Assembly (NCBI RefSeq): GCF_018861755.1
Contig: NZ_JAHLEF010000001.1
Span: 248,001-312,000, forward strand
Direction of reading: 5' to 3'
DNA length: 64,000 nt
Source of the DNA: Clostridium sp. CF012
Lineage (GTDB): Bacteria > Bacillota > Clostridia > Clostridiales > Clostridiaceae
In this document: positions 47,674-55,852 of the stretch, in pieces
Layout: the number at the start of each line of letters is the position of its first letter
Position numbering within the stretch: position 1 is the first letter of the stretch
Position numbers and translations under genes: made by a program
Notes under the pieces: generated by a model
What the model was told of the DNA's origin: nothing
The model's database searches: none
Seen by the model: only the letters and a program-made list of their open reading frames with translations

Positions 47674-48318
47674 TTATTTAATTAATCTTTGCTTAGCTGA
47701 TTCTCGTATTCGTTCTCTGTTTTTTTCATACCAATCCATGTCATTTTTATTTTTATCCCATTCACCTTGAGATATTAATGTAGGTGGTGTGTTAGATGCA
47801 TTTGCAGGTATATGCACATTGTTACCAAACTTAGCCTTGATAGCTTCCTCAATATATGATTTCATGCTATCCTCAAATAAACTAATATTTGCATTTGTAA
47901 CTGTTTCATCATCATTAATTAAGAAGTCCACCATATTACTAGGTATTTTCTTTTGCTGAAGAACGTCTTTATATTTAGACATTTGCTCAGCTTTTGTTTT
48001 CGACTTCTCCATATCAGCAAATTTTTGTTTTAAGTTTTGCATTTCTAATTGGTCAGGAGTTAATGAGGGATTCTTTTTTAACATTTCAGCATCGATTAAC
48101 TTTTGTAAGTTGTTAGTTTTAAAAGTTTCTATACCCTTAGTAACTTTAGAATCTGAATAAGAGCTCAAATATCCTTTGCCTTCATCGTTAGTCTCTAAAA
48201 AGGACTTTACTCCTGTTAAATCCATCTTATTCAATCCACCAACGTAACTTTTAACCTCATCATTCTCCTTGTTTGTGTTCATGTATTCTATTACCTCATT
48301 AAAATTTTCAATTGCCAT
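47674..48318 (-). CDS. Phage scaffold protein
   Basis: A 214-residue, highly charged, helical protein with a central coiled coil (MQNLKQKFADMEKSKTKAEQMSKYK). Position between minor head and capsid genes is the usual one for scaffolds. Family pattern resembles DUF4355. Confidence 0.75.
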   Translation of the reverse strand: MAIENFNEVIEYMNTNKENDEVKSYVGGLNKMDLTGVKSFLETNDEGKGYLSSYSDSKVTKGIETFKTNNLQKLIDAEMLKKNPSLTPDQLEMQNLKQKFADMEKSKTKAEQMSKYKDVLQQKKIPSNMVDFLINDDETVTNANISLFEDSMKSYIEEAIKAKFGNNVHIPANASNTPPTLISQGEWDKNKNDMDWYEKNRERIRESAKQRLIK

Positions 48319-48394
48319 TTATTATCATCCTTTCGTGTACTCTATAGTCTCTAGTCCTAAAGAGTCATTATTTTTTTATTTAAATTTATTATTC

Positions 48395-49174
48395 TTATTG
48401 ATCTGCTGGCACTAAGATACAATGGCAATTTACATGTGTAGAAATTATTGGTATAGGTGCATCTTCTATGTCAAATATTTCTCCATCTAATTCACCACAT
48501 TGCCCGCATGTATTTCCTTCAAGTTGTGAGACCCATTGTACTTTTTTAACTCCCTTTTGATTGTATAATACCTCTGCTGTAGCATTATAAACCCTTGCTA
48601 TTTCATTATTAGTAAGTCTCATAGCAACTTTCATTTCACTTTCAAATCTACTTTCTATATTGTCTTTCAAGTCTTCTATAGGCTTAGATTCTTTTAGTGA
48701 TTTTTTTATATCATTCTTTAACTTACCATTGAAGATAGTTTTATCATCTTTAATCCTCTGTAAGTTTGTTTTCCCATTAATTTTAAATCCTGTTGTGATC
48801 ATGTCTATTTCTTCCTTACTAATATTTTTTAAGTCCTTAGAGTCCTTAAATAAAATATTATAAGTCTTACCATAAACCTTATTAAAAACAAGATATAGAA
48901 TTATAGGAAGTGCGGTTTTTTCTTTTTCATACAGTCCTTTACTTATTTTAAGTATCAAAGGTTTTATATTACCTAATTCCCTATTCATATCATTTTGATT
49001 GATACGTAATTGACCATTCTTTGTATATTTCTTATATATTTTATTGATCTCATTAAGCAGCTCATTTTTATATACCTTATACTTGACTAATGAAGTAGCA
49101 AATTTACTATTATATTTCATAACAAAAACAAAAAGAGCTAGTAGTTGTTCTTCTAACTCCTTTTGATTATCCAT
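48395..49174 (-). CDS. Minor head protein (SPP1 gp7/MuF-like)
   Basis: A 259-residue protein whose C-terminal part has the MuF signature: EIARVYNATAEVLYNQKG, then a CGQCGELDGEIF Cys pair and HVNCHCILVPADQ. In SPP1 the gp7 protein joins the portal and is ejected with DNA. Its start overlaps the portal gene by 8 bases. Confidence 0.88.
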   Translation of the reverse strand: MDNQKELEEQLLALFVFVMKYNSKFATSLVKYKVYKNELLNEINKIYKKYTKNGQLRINQNDMNRELGNIKPLILKISKGLYEKEKTALPIILYLVFNKVYGKTYNILFKDSKDLKNISKEEIDMITTGFKINGKTNLQRIKDDKTIFNGKLKNDIKKSLKESKPIEDLKDNIESRFESEMKVAMRLTNNEIARVYNATAEVLYNQKGVKKVQWVSQLEGNTCGQCGELDGEIFDIEDAPIPIISTHVNCHCILVPADQ

Positions 49175-50570
49175 TGTTCTTATCTATGGGAATATTATCG
49201 TCAAGATTTATATTCGCATCCAATATCCCTCCAGAATCAAGGTTATTTAACATTCTTCTTTCCTCAAGATACTTTTCCCATTCTAGTTGAGGGTTATCTA
49301 TGAAAGGACATAAGCTATATAGAGTCTTATAACTCATAGATTCTTTATTCTTAGATATAAAGTCACCCAGAACCGCAATATCTACTGGTACGTTTATAGT
49401 AGTTTTGCTAATAACATCTAAATTACTGTAACTAGTTCCATTAGCTAAACTATCAAAATTATATATAAGTCTTATTTCGTTCATGATTGAGTCAGTTAGT
49501 GCATTCGATACTTCCGCACAACGTTGCTCTAAACCCACCATACGACCTCTTAAATTGGAACCGCTTGTATTAGAGGTATTCTTTTCATTATTATTGAGAT
49601 GGTTAGATTGTTGGTATATTTGATCTATACAAGTCTCAATTAATGTGATAGCAAATTCTGAATTAATATCTCTACTAATCCATTTAACATCACCGTCAGA
49701 CGGAACATATATAACTCCACTTTCATTGATACTCTTTTTATCCTCTTCCTTAATCTCTGCTCCCTTAATTGCCATATATGAAGTTCTAAAATCATTTGAT
49801 ATATTAATATTATTTGATAGAGATATATTAAGATTATCATTCAATCTTTTAATCTTATCGAATATAGTTTTACCTATATTACATATACTTACTGGCACTT
49901 CTTTAAATAGGTTTTCCTTAGTTTCTACTAATTCAAAATCTTTTAAATTATATTCAACCGGATTAATAGTTTTTGTATCTTTCTCAAGAACTTTATATGT
50001 TGAAATAGATTCCTTGGTATATACATCTACATATTTACTATCATCAAAAAAGGTTTTAGTATATACATAGAAAAAATACTCTATTTCGTCAAAATCATTT
50101 TTAATAATAAATGAATTCATGGGATTATATATTTTAGATTTTAATGTAAAGCCTCCAGTAAAGACATCTGGAACATAATAAAGTAGTTTATAAGCTTGTC
50201 CATAAATACCTACTTGTTTTAGTAAGTCAAGGTAACAATTTTTACTGAACCCTTTTATGTACCTATATAAAGTATCTATATGTGAAGTTTCTTTCGTAGT
50301 TGAGGTAAAACATATAGGATTGGATGCGACATAAGATGCTTCCTCGTCAACAAATTTTCCAATATAATTACTTACTATTATTTCATTAGAACGTGCTGAG
50401 CCTTTTAAAACATTATAATCTGTTAATATATCATGCTTGCCATTATAATATTTTTGCTTTTTAGAATACTCAAAGTCTGGTGCATTTTGAAGCTTGTTAA
50501 ATGTATCAAACATTTTGTTTAACATTATACTATCTAATGGTATAGTATTTGTTATTATAGTTTCTGCCAT
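49167..50570 (-). CDS. Portal protein
   Basis: This 467-residue protein has the SPP1 gp6-like portal pattern: KYYNGKHDILTDYNVLKG near the N-terminus, IVSNYIGKFVDEEASYVASNP (in part), and YQQSNHLNNNEKNTSNTSG. Portals form the dodecameric DNA channel at one capsid vertex. It lies directly after the terminase large gene. Confidence 0.92.
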   Translation of the reverse strand: MAETIITNTIPLDSIMLNKMFDTFNKLQNAPDFEYSKKQKYYNGKHDILTDYNVLKGSARSNEIIVSNYIGKFVDEEASYVASNPICFTSTTKETSHIDTLYRYIKGFSKNCYLDLLKQVGIYGQAYKLLYYVPDVFTGGFTLKSKIYNPMNSFIIKNDFDEIEYFFYVYTKTFFDDSKYVDVYTKESISTYKVLEKDTKTINPVEYNLKDFELVETKENLFKEVPVSICNIGKTIFDKIKRLNDNLNISLSNNINISNDFRTSYMAIKGAEIKEEDKKSINESGVIYVPSDGDVKWISRDINSEFAITLIETCIDQIYQQSNHLNNNEKNTSNTSGSNLRGRMVGLEQRCAEVSNALTDSIMNEIRLIYNFDSLANGTSYSNLDVISKTTINVPVDIAVLGDFISKNKESMSYKTLYSLCPFIDNPQLEWEKYLEERRMLNNLDSGGILDANINLDDNIPIDKNNG

Positions 50571-50586
50571 TTCGTATTACTCCTTT

Positions 50587-52320
50587 CTATAAGAAAAATT
50601 TTGTATCAAATTTTATATATTGAGTTGTTTTAATTTCATCTATCATCTTGCATGCCTGGGCTACACTATCAACAAAATCATCATGAATTGTATATCTAGT
50701 TCCTGCAAATTCTCTTAGTTGCTCAATTGCTTCTGAATCTTCTTCATTGAATACAACTTGTCCTAAGTTTACTGCTGGAACTATGGTATTTATTCGATCA
50801 TCTTTTGACTTATTATCTCCGTGCATTTCAAACTTAATATTTCTGTGGTTTAAGTCAACATCTTCTTTAATTAGTTCTTGTAATCTTAAAATATCTGCTC
50901 CACCATAAGTTAGTTTCTCTGCACTCACAAAATTAACGTCTTTAAATAATCTCAATAAACCTAAAGTATGTTTTAAATAATCCTCAAATTCTAAGTCTTT
51001 TCTAAATTTATGAATCTCACCTTTACGGATATATTTTATTTTATTATCTCCTAAACTACATATTGCAAACGCAAAATAATCTTTCTTATTTCCACTTGTT
51101 TTAGTTCTAGTTTTAGCAGGATCAATAACTAATATACTTTTCAAAAACTTATGCAGTTCAATCTCTTTAGGCGACTCAGTAACGGTTGTTTTAAATCTCT
51201 TCTCGCCAATATTATTCACGTCGTTTTGATACTCTTGTTTAAATGATACTGGGGACTCAAAATATTTAATTGCAATATCAAGACAATTCCAGAACTCATT
51301 CCATAACATAGGATATTGCATTTCAGGCTCATGTAAATAGTAAAAATCTTTAGCATTAAGTAAACTGTTTTCATCTTTACTGTTTACATATATTTTATAG
51401 AATTCTTCCCATAAACCAGTGTTAAAATATTCATCTATATCATCAAGTAATATACATTTTTTTAACGTACTTTTCCATGACCTAGTATTTAGTATTCTTG
51501 AATAAAAACATTCCTTATGTTGGATTGTACCGACTGAGAGCATAATAGACGTGTTGGCCTGAGTGGCATTTTTCAAACTATCATTATATAGTTTCCATTT
51601 CTTTTCTCGTGATTCATCTGTTGATACTTCATCATCCTTTTGGAAATCATCCATTATTAATAAATCTATTCTAGTAAAGTTATCATTTTTACCTCTTGAT
51701 GCTGAGGACGCTGAAACGGATTCTATTTTTACTGTATTAGTTAATTCTATAACACTACTATTAAAAGTAAGTTTCTTTTTATCTGTTAGTTTTCCAAAGG
51801 CCTTTTCTATTAATTTATTATTAGTTAATGCATTTCCTATATTTTTTAAGAACGATGCAGCGGTATCTTCTACAGCTGAAGCTATAACTATGTAATCTTT
51901 AAATTTATAGCAAGCGCACCAAATGGCTAAAGGTGTTGATATACATGAGGTCTTACCAAACGACCTTGGGCATATGTAATTTCTCTGATTATAGTCTTTT
52001 TTAATAACCATATCTTCAAGTTCATGCCATATTTCTATATGTATTTTGCTTAATTTCGCCTTGCTTTTTTTTATAATTTCTTCTTCTGTTGGAACATATA
52101 TATTAGATAGAAAATATAAGCAGAAATATTCTAAGTCCTGTGAAGCAACGAGCCATGCAAGTCCTTTAAATCCAAAAATATTTTGTTCTGAGTCTATTGT
52201 TTTCTGTGCTATTTTCAAGGCCTCTTTATGTGATAATCCCTCTTTCTCATACATTTTAGTGAGGTGTTTTTCTAGTAGTTGTAGGTCTTTTAATTGTTGT
52301 GATAATTGACTATCTGCCAT
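50587..52320 (-). CDS. Terminase large subunit
   Basis: This roughly 577-residue packaging motor has the ATPase P-loop-like NYICPRSFGKTS, Walker B LLIMDDF with following DDEVSTDESREKK, and nuclease motif LVIDPAKTRT with later acidic residues. A GTG start 12 bases upstream (52332) is possible. ATG at 52320 gives the product starting MADSQLSQQL. The small upstream gene overlaps by 11 bases. Confidence 0.92.
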   Translation of the reverse strand: MADSQLSQQLKDLQLLEKHLTKMYEKEGLSHKEALKIAQKTIDSEQNIFGFKGLAWLVASQDLEYFCLYFLSNIYVPTEEEIIKKSKAKLSKIHIEIWHELEDMVIKKDYNQRNYICPRSFGKTSCISTPLAIWCACYKFKDYIVIASAVEDTAASFLKNIGNALTNNKLIEKAFGKLTDKKKLTFNSSVIELTNTVKIESVSASSASRGKNDNFTRIDLLIMDDFQKDDEVSTDESREKKWKLYNDSLKNATQANTSIMLSVGTIQHKECFYSRILNTRSWKSTLKKCILLDDIDEYFNTGLWEEFYKIYVNSKDENSLLNAKDFYYLHEPEMQYPMLWNEFWNCLDIAIKYFESPVSFKQEYQNDVNNIGEKRFKTTVTESPKEIELHKFLKSILVIDPAKTRTKTSGNKKDYFAFAICSLGDNKIKYIRKGEIHKFRKDLEFEDYLKHTLGLLRLFKDVNFVSAEKLTYGGADILRLQELIKEDVDLNHRNIKFEMHGDNKSKDDRINTIVPAVNLGQVVFNEEDSEAIEQLREFAGTRYTIHDDFVDSVAQACKMIDEIKTTQYIKFDTKFFL

Positions 52321-52483
52321 ACATGACACCATCTTTTGCAGAAATTATTGAGTATTTAGCAGATAGGTCTTCTAGTTCTATTAAAAATCTATTGAGTGCT
52401 GCATGATTTATATTTTTGTTGTCTAATTTTATAGTTATTAGTGTTGAGGTACTTGGATCGTTATTTATTATTGTGTTGTCCAT
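52310..52483 (-). CDS. Small 57-residue phage protein upstream of terminase
   Basis: ATG at 52483 to TAG at 52310. The product begins MDNTIINNDPSTSTLITIKL and ends near MYGR. An AAAGGA sits 13 bases upstream. It overlaps the terminase start, which suggests coupled translation. No family recognised. Confidence 0.55.
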   Translation of the reverse strand: MDNTIINNDPSTSTLITIKLDNKNINHAALNRFLIELEDLSAKYSIISAKDGVMYGR

Positions 52484-52538
52484 TATATATTTTTATCCTT
52501 TCTTTTTATATTTAGTTGTTTTTAAAAGACGACGCAAA

Positions 52539-52574
52539 AATACCGTAAAATCCATTTCTGAATAATACGGTATT
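52539..52574. terminator. Hairpin after the TPR gene
   Basis: AATACCGTA/TACGGTATT, a perfect 9-bp stem with an 18-base loop, 57 bp beyond the stop of the TPR gene. It separates this gene from the packaging and head genes. Confidence 0.65.
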
Positions 52575-52630
52575 CTAAGAAATCATATATACTCATAAAT
52601 TAATATTCTTCTTTAATTTATGAAAATAAA

Positions 52631-53674
52631 TCAATACATTTTGGAACTTAATAAGCCTGGATCATTATATACATATTTCTTTTTAATTTCATCAATTTCG
52701 ATTTTATACTTTTTCACTACATTTTCAATTTTAATTTCATTAATTAGATTAAAAAACGCCTCTGCCTCTTCTCCTGCATCTTTACCTCTTAAATTCTTTA
52801 ATAGTGAAAAAGCCCTATCAATATCTCCTTCCCTATTACACCTATCAAATGCTTCTATTAGAAGTTTTTGATTGGAAATATTAACTTCATTTATGTCAAT
52901 TGATTTTTCTAATAATTCAATTGCTTTTTTATAACATTTACTATTTAGCTTAATTAAACCTAAATTACCATATGAATAAGCTTTAAAAGTGTCATCCTTA
53001 TCACAATATTTTATTGCTTTATTATAGTATTCCTCTGCTTCTACTATATCTTCCCGCGTAACTAGCATAGCATAATTATGATAAAGTTTTGACTTTCTTT
53101 TTTCTTCAATTATTCCAGGCTCTTTATCAATAATATAAAATATTTCTTTATATGCTTTCATAGCATCACTATCATTCCACCAGGTTTTTTTAGTCTTTTC
53201 TGATTCTGCTTTCATCTCCAACAAATCTATCCTATTTAAGTTTGAAATATTTAATGCTTCCTTTTTTACTTTTTCTAAAATCAAGTTCATTTCTTTGATT
53301 TTTTCTCCAACTTCATTATCAAGGCTTGTCTTATCTTTTTCTATCATATTTTTCAATGCGACAATATCTTGTTGTAAGTCTTTTTTTATACTTTCAATCT
53401 CTTTTGACTTAATATACTGAAATAAGGAGAATGTAGTTATAATAACTGTGATATATACAGTGGTAATAACAATAATATTATATATTTTATTCATAGCATT
53501 ATCAGTAGCATTCATAACACTTGTTATTGCATCTATTGTAATATTCTTGCTATTCACACCTATAATATTATTAACATCACTCTTAAAGTTCAACAATAAA
53601 AATATTACTACTGTTACAAACACAAACAAAATAACTATAAAAAAGTTTTCCGATTTCCATTTAAAAGGTTTCAT
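52631..53674 (-). CDS. Membrane-anchored TPR protein carried by the prophage
   Basis: This 347-residue protein has two membrane segments (about 10-30 and 65-88), then a charged coiled coil (EIESIKKDLQQDIVALKN), then TPR-like helices (EEYYNKAIKYCDKDDTFKAYSYGNLG, in part, and KKAIELLEKSIDINEVN). A GGGGGCA ribosome site favours ATG at 53674 over an upstream frame start. It is flanked by its own terminator and sits between packaging genes, the pattern of a phage moron gene. No enzymatic domain is visible. The function is unknown. Confidence 0.75.
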   Translation of the reverse strand: MKPFKWKSENFFIVILFVFVTVVIFLLLNFKSDVNNIIGVNSKNITIDAITSVMNATDNAMNKIYNIIVITTVYITVIITTFSLFQYIKSKEIESIKKDLQQDIVALKNMIEKDKTSLDNEVGEKIKEMNLILEKVKKEALNISNLNRIDLLEMKAESEKTKKTWWNDSDAMKAYKEIFYIIDKEPGIIEEKRKSKLYHNYAMLVTREDIVEAEEYYNKAIKYCDKDDTFKAYSYGNLGLIKLNSKCYKKAIELLEKSIDINEVNISNQKLLIEAFDRCNREGDIDRAFSLLKNLRGKDAGEEAEAFFNLINEIKIENVVKKYKIEIDEIKKKYVYNDPGLLSSKMY

Positions 53675-53983
53675 ATCTTTGCCCCCTGAAATTAATATTA
53701 TTGTCATAATTACACCCACATTTATATCTAAATTATAGCATGTTTTGTTCAATGAAATGGTATTATATTCATATTATTCATTAATACCATTCTTCTTTTA
53801 TTCAAAGTCTTATTTTTCGATAAAAAATTCTGTGGAGGTTACTGAACTAAAATTTCTGTTTTATCAATTAGAAGTACCCCTACCCTGTCTATATATGTCG
53901 AACGTTATAATCAAATATCTAAATAAACCCCTTGTATTTACACACATATTTAACTAGAATAAAAAAAGAAGATAGTTTATTTA

Positions 53984-54556
53984 CTACCTTCTAAAATTCT
54001 TTAGTGCATCTTCATATTCATCATCAACTATGTGAGTATATATCATTGTAGTGGACAAATCACTGTGGCCTAGTGCCTTCTGTACTAATCTAATGTTCTT
54101 TGTGTCCCTTAATAAATCTGTGGCAAAACTATGTCTTAGTGTGTGTGGACTTATCTTCTTTGTAATACCGGCTTTACTAGCATAGTTCACAACCATTTCC
54201 CTTATGTCTCTATCTTTTAGCTGTGCTTTATCTCTATTAGTGAATACATGTTGACACTTACCCAGTTTGTCGGTCTGTTTTTCTTTCCATACTCTTAATT
54301 CTTCTAACATTGCATCACTAAGCCATAACATCCTATCCTTAGAGCCTTTACCTTGTACTACCTTCAATTGACCACTCATTAGGTTTATACTACTCCATTT
54401 CAGGTCTATCATCTCAGCTAGTCTTAGGCCTGTTGATAGGAATAGTTTAATCATCATCTTGTTTCTATGTGAATTAAAGTATCTTACATTAAATACATTT
54501 AATAATAACTGCTGCTCTTCTGTTGTTAGAAACTCTGGGATCTTCTTATTACTCAT
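53984..54556 (-). CDS. Short tyrosine recombinase (catalytic domain only)
   Basis: This 190-residue protein has the full catalytic set: Arg in TGLRLAEM, HTLRH (His-x-x-Arg), LGHSD (His) and the nucleophile Tyr in TMIYTH. It lacks the N-terminal core-binding domain of Xer/phage integrases, which are about 300 residues. AAAGGTGG favours ATG at 54556. A tyrosine recombinase in the packaging region of a phage that already has a serine integrase probably serves another step, such as genome dimer resolution, as proposed for SPbeta-like phages. Confidence 0.87.
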   Translation of the reverse strand: MSNKKIPEFLTTEEQQLLLNVFNVRYFNSHRNKMMIKLFLSTGLRLAEMIDLKWSSINLMSGQLKVVQGKGSKDRMLWLSDAMLEELRVWKEKQTDKLGKCQHVFTNRDKAQLKDRDIREMVVNYASKAGITKKISPHTLRHSFATDLLRDTKNIRLVQKALGHSDLSTTMIYTHIVDDEYEDALKNFRR

Positions 54557-54610
54557 AATATTAACCACCTTTATAATAATTGTAACTTTCCACCCATTCT
54601 ACATATTATC

Positions 54611-54683
54611 GGTGGTTATTCACTACAACTATTATTGTACACTTATATTTTATACAAGTCAAGTGTAATAGGTGGCTATTCAC
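54611..54683. repeat. Two 13-bp direct repeats 60 bp apart upstream of the tyrosine recombinase
   Basis: GGTGGTTATTCAC (54611-54623) and GGTGGCTATTCAC (54671-54683) differ by one base. Between them TACACTT and AAGTGTA form an inverted repeat. This could be a recombinase binding site or the promoter-operator region of the gene. Confidence 0.75.
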
Positions 54684-54780
54684 ATAGAACTCCATTGTCT
54701 TAATACAATACGCATAAAGTACACCCCTAACCGGGGTACTCTATTAAGATAGTAGACAACCTAATATCTCCATCTTAATG

Positions 54781-55212
54781 CTATTCTTCTATATCCTCTG
54801 TAGTATCTGATCCTGTGGTACGATACTTCTTCAATAAGTCCTTAGCATTATCAATGTTATCAGTAGTTTCACTAACAGTAACATCAACGTTTGCAGTAGG
54901 AGAACCTATAAGATAGGCAAGTAATACCTCGTTTGCCTTAAGTTTACTACGAATATCAGTGCTTTTATTAGCTATATCTTTGAGATTATTGACGTAATTT
55001 GTCGCATCACGCATCAACATAGCCCTAGTCTGGGTTTTCATATATGTTGCTTCATCCTGCAATCGCTTCACTACATCCACACGTTTCAAATTATTATATA
55101 CTGTCCTAATAGGAATCCCTGTTTGCTTACTTATTTCAGTAACTCCCACACCTTGTATATATAACACTAATATATCTTCTATTTCTTCCTGAGATGTTGG
55201 CACACCTTTCAT
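54781..55212 (-). CDS. Terminase small subunit-like HTH protein
   Basis: A 143-residue protein with an N-terminal helix-turn-helix (QGVGVTEISKQTGIPIRTVYNNLKR) and a helical oligomerisation region (RSKLKANEVLLAYLIGSPTA). This layout is typical of phBC6A51-type small terminases that bind pac/cos DNA. It is separated from the large subunit by three genes. Confidence 0.75.
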   Translation of the reverse strand: MKGVPTSQEEIEDILVLYIQGVGVTEISKQTGIPIRTVYNNLKRVDVVKRLQDEATYMKTQTRAMLMRDATNYVNNLKDIANKSTDIRSKLKANEVLLAYLIGSPTANVDVTVSETTDNIDNAKDLLKKYRTTGSDTTEDIEE

Positions 55213-55240
55213 CTTATCACTCCCTTTCTGTATTTACTTT

Positions 55241-55474
55241 CTAAATTGTTTTATATCCCGTATTTTTCTTTTTACTGGCTATACGTTTAAATTTACTTAT
55301 AGCCAATCTAGTACATTCATTTGAGGATATGAATTCAGTTTTTACTTTCCCATTTTGTTTGCATTCCTTTTTCCAGTGTTCTATTATCTCTTCAAAAGTT
55401 CCTACAAATTGTTTCGGCTTACTCCAAACCCAAGGATTACTATGTCCATTATATTTATATCTATCTATATACAC
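55241..55474 (-). CDS. Small phage protein, unknown
   Basis: A 77-residue basic protein (YKYNGHSNPWVWSKPKQFVG). No family recognised. It lies 28 bp upstream of the small-terminase-like gene. Confidence 0.5.
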   Translation of the reverse strand: MYIDRYKYNGHSNPWVWSKPKQFVGTFEEIIEHWKKECKQNGKVKTEFISSNECTRLAISKFKRIASKKKNTGYKTI

Positions 55475-55497
55475 TATTAATAAAACCTCCCAATAAT

Positions 55498-55527
55498 ATA
55501 AGGAGTACAGTTTCCCATACTCCTTAT
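55498..55527. terminator. Hairpin between two small phage genes
   Basis: ATAAGGAGTA/TACTCCTTAT, a perfect 10-bp stem. The longer T-run follows on the plus strand, so its strand is uncertain. It divides the tail genes from the packaging genes. Confidence 0.65.
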
Positions 55528-55547
55528 TTTTTAATCTCTCTCTTATT

Positions 55548-55829
55548 TTAATAAGGTCTTAAACACTTAATATATTTAAATGAAAAATCATTATTTACAA
55601 CCTCAATTAAAACAACGTCACCAACAAAATATTGAGATGTTGGCATGCTTGTACCATTGATACTACTATTAAATCCATTTATCTTTACTGTATATTGATT
55701 ATCTCCAAGTACTTCCGTTATAAAACCTTCTCTTGTATAATTATACTTAACATTTTTAATCTTTCTATCAAAAAAACAAACAAGAGATCTGTACATTGCA
55801 TCTTGTATATCTACATATGTTCTACTCAT
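55548..55829 (-). CDS. Small phage tail-associated protein (OB-like)
   Basis: A 93-residue beta-rich protein (EVLGDNQYTVKINGFNSSI, then YFVGDVVLIEVVNNDFS). The pattern fits small baseplate or DUF2577-like proteins that follow the tape measure gene. Confidence 0.55.
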   Translation of the reverse strand: MSRTYVDIQDAMYRSLVCFFDRKIKNVKYNYTREGFITEVLGDNQYTVKINGFNSSINGTSMPTSQYFVGDVVLIEVVNNDFSFKYIKCLRPY

Positions 55830-55852
55830 ATTAATTCTCTCCCTTCAATATT

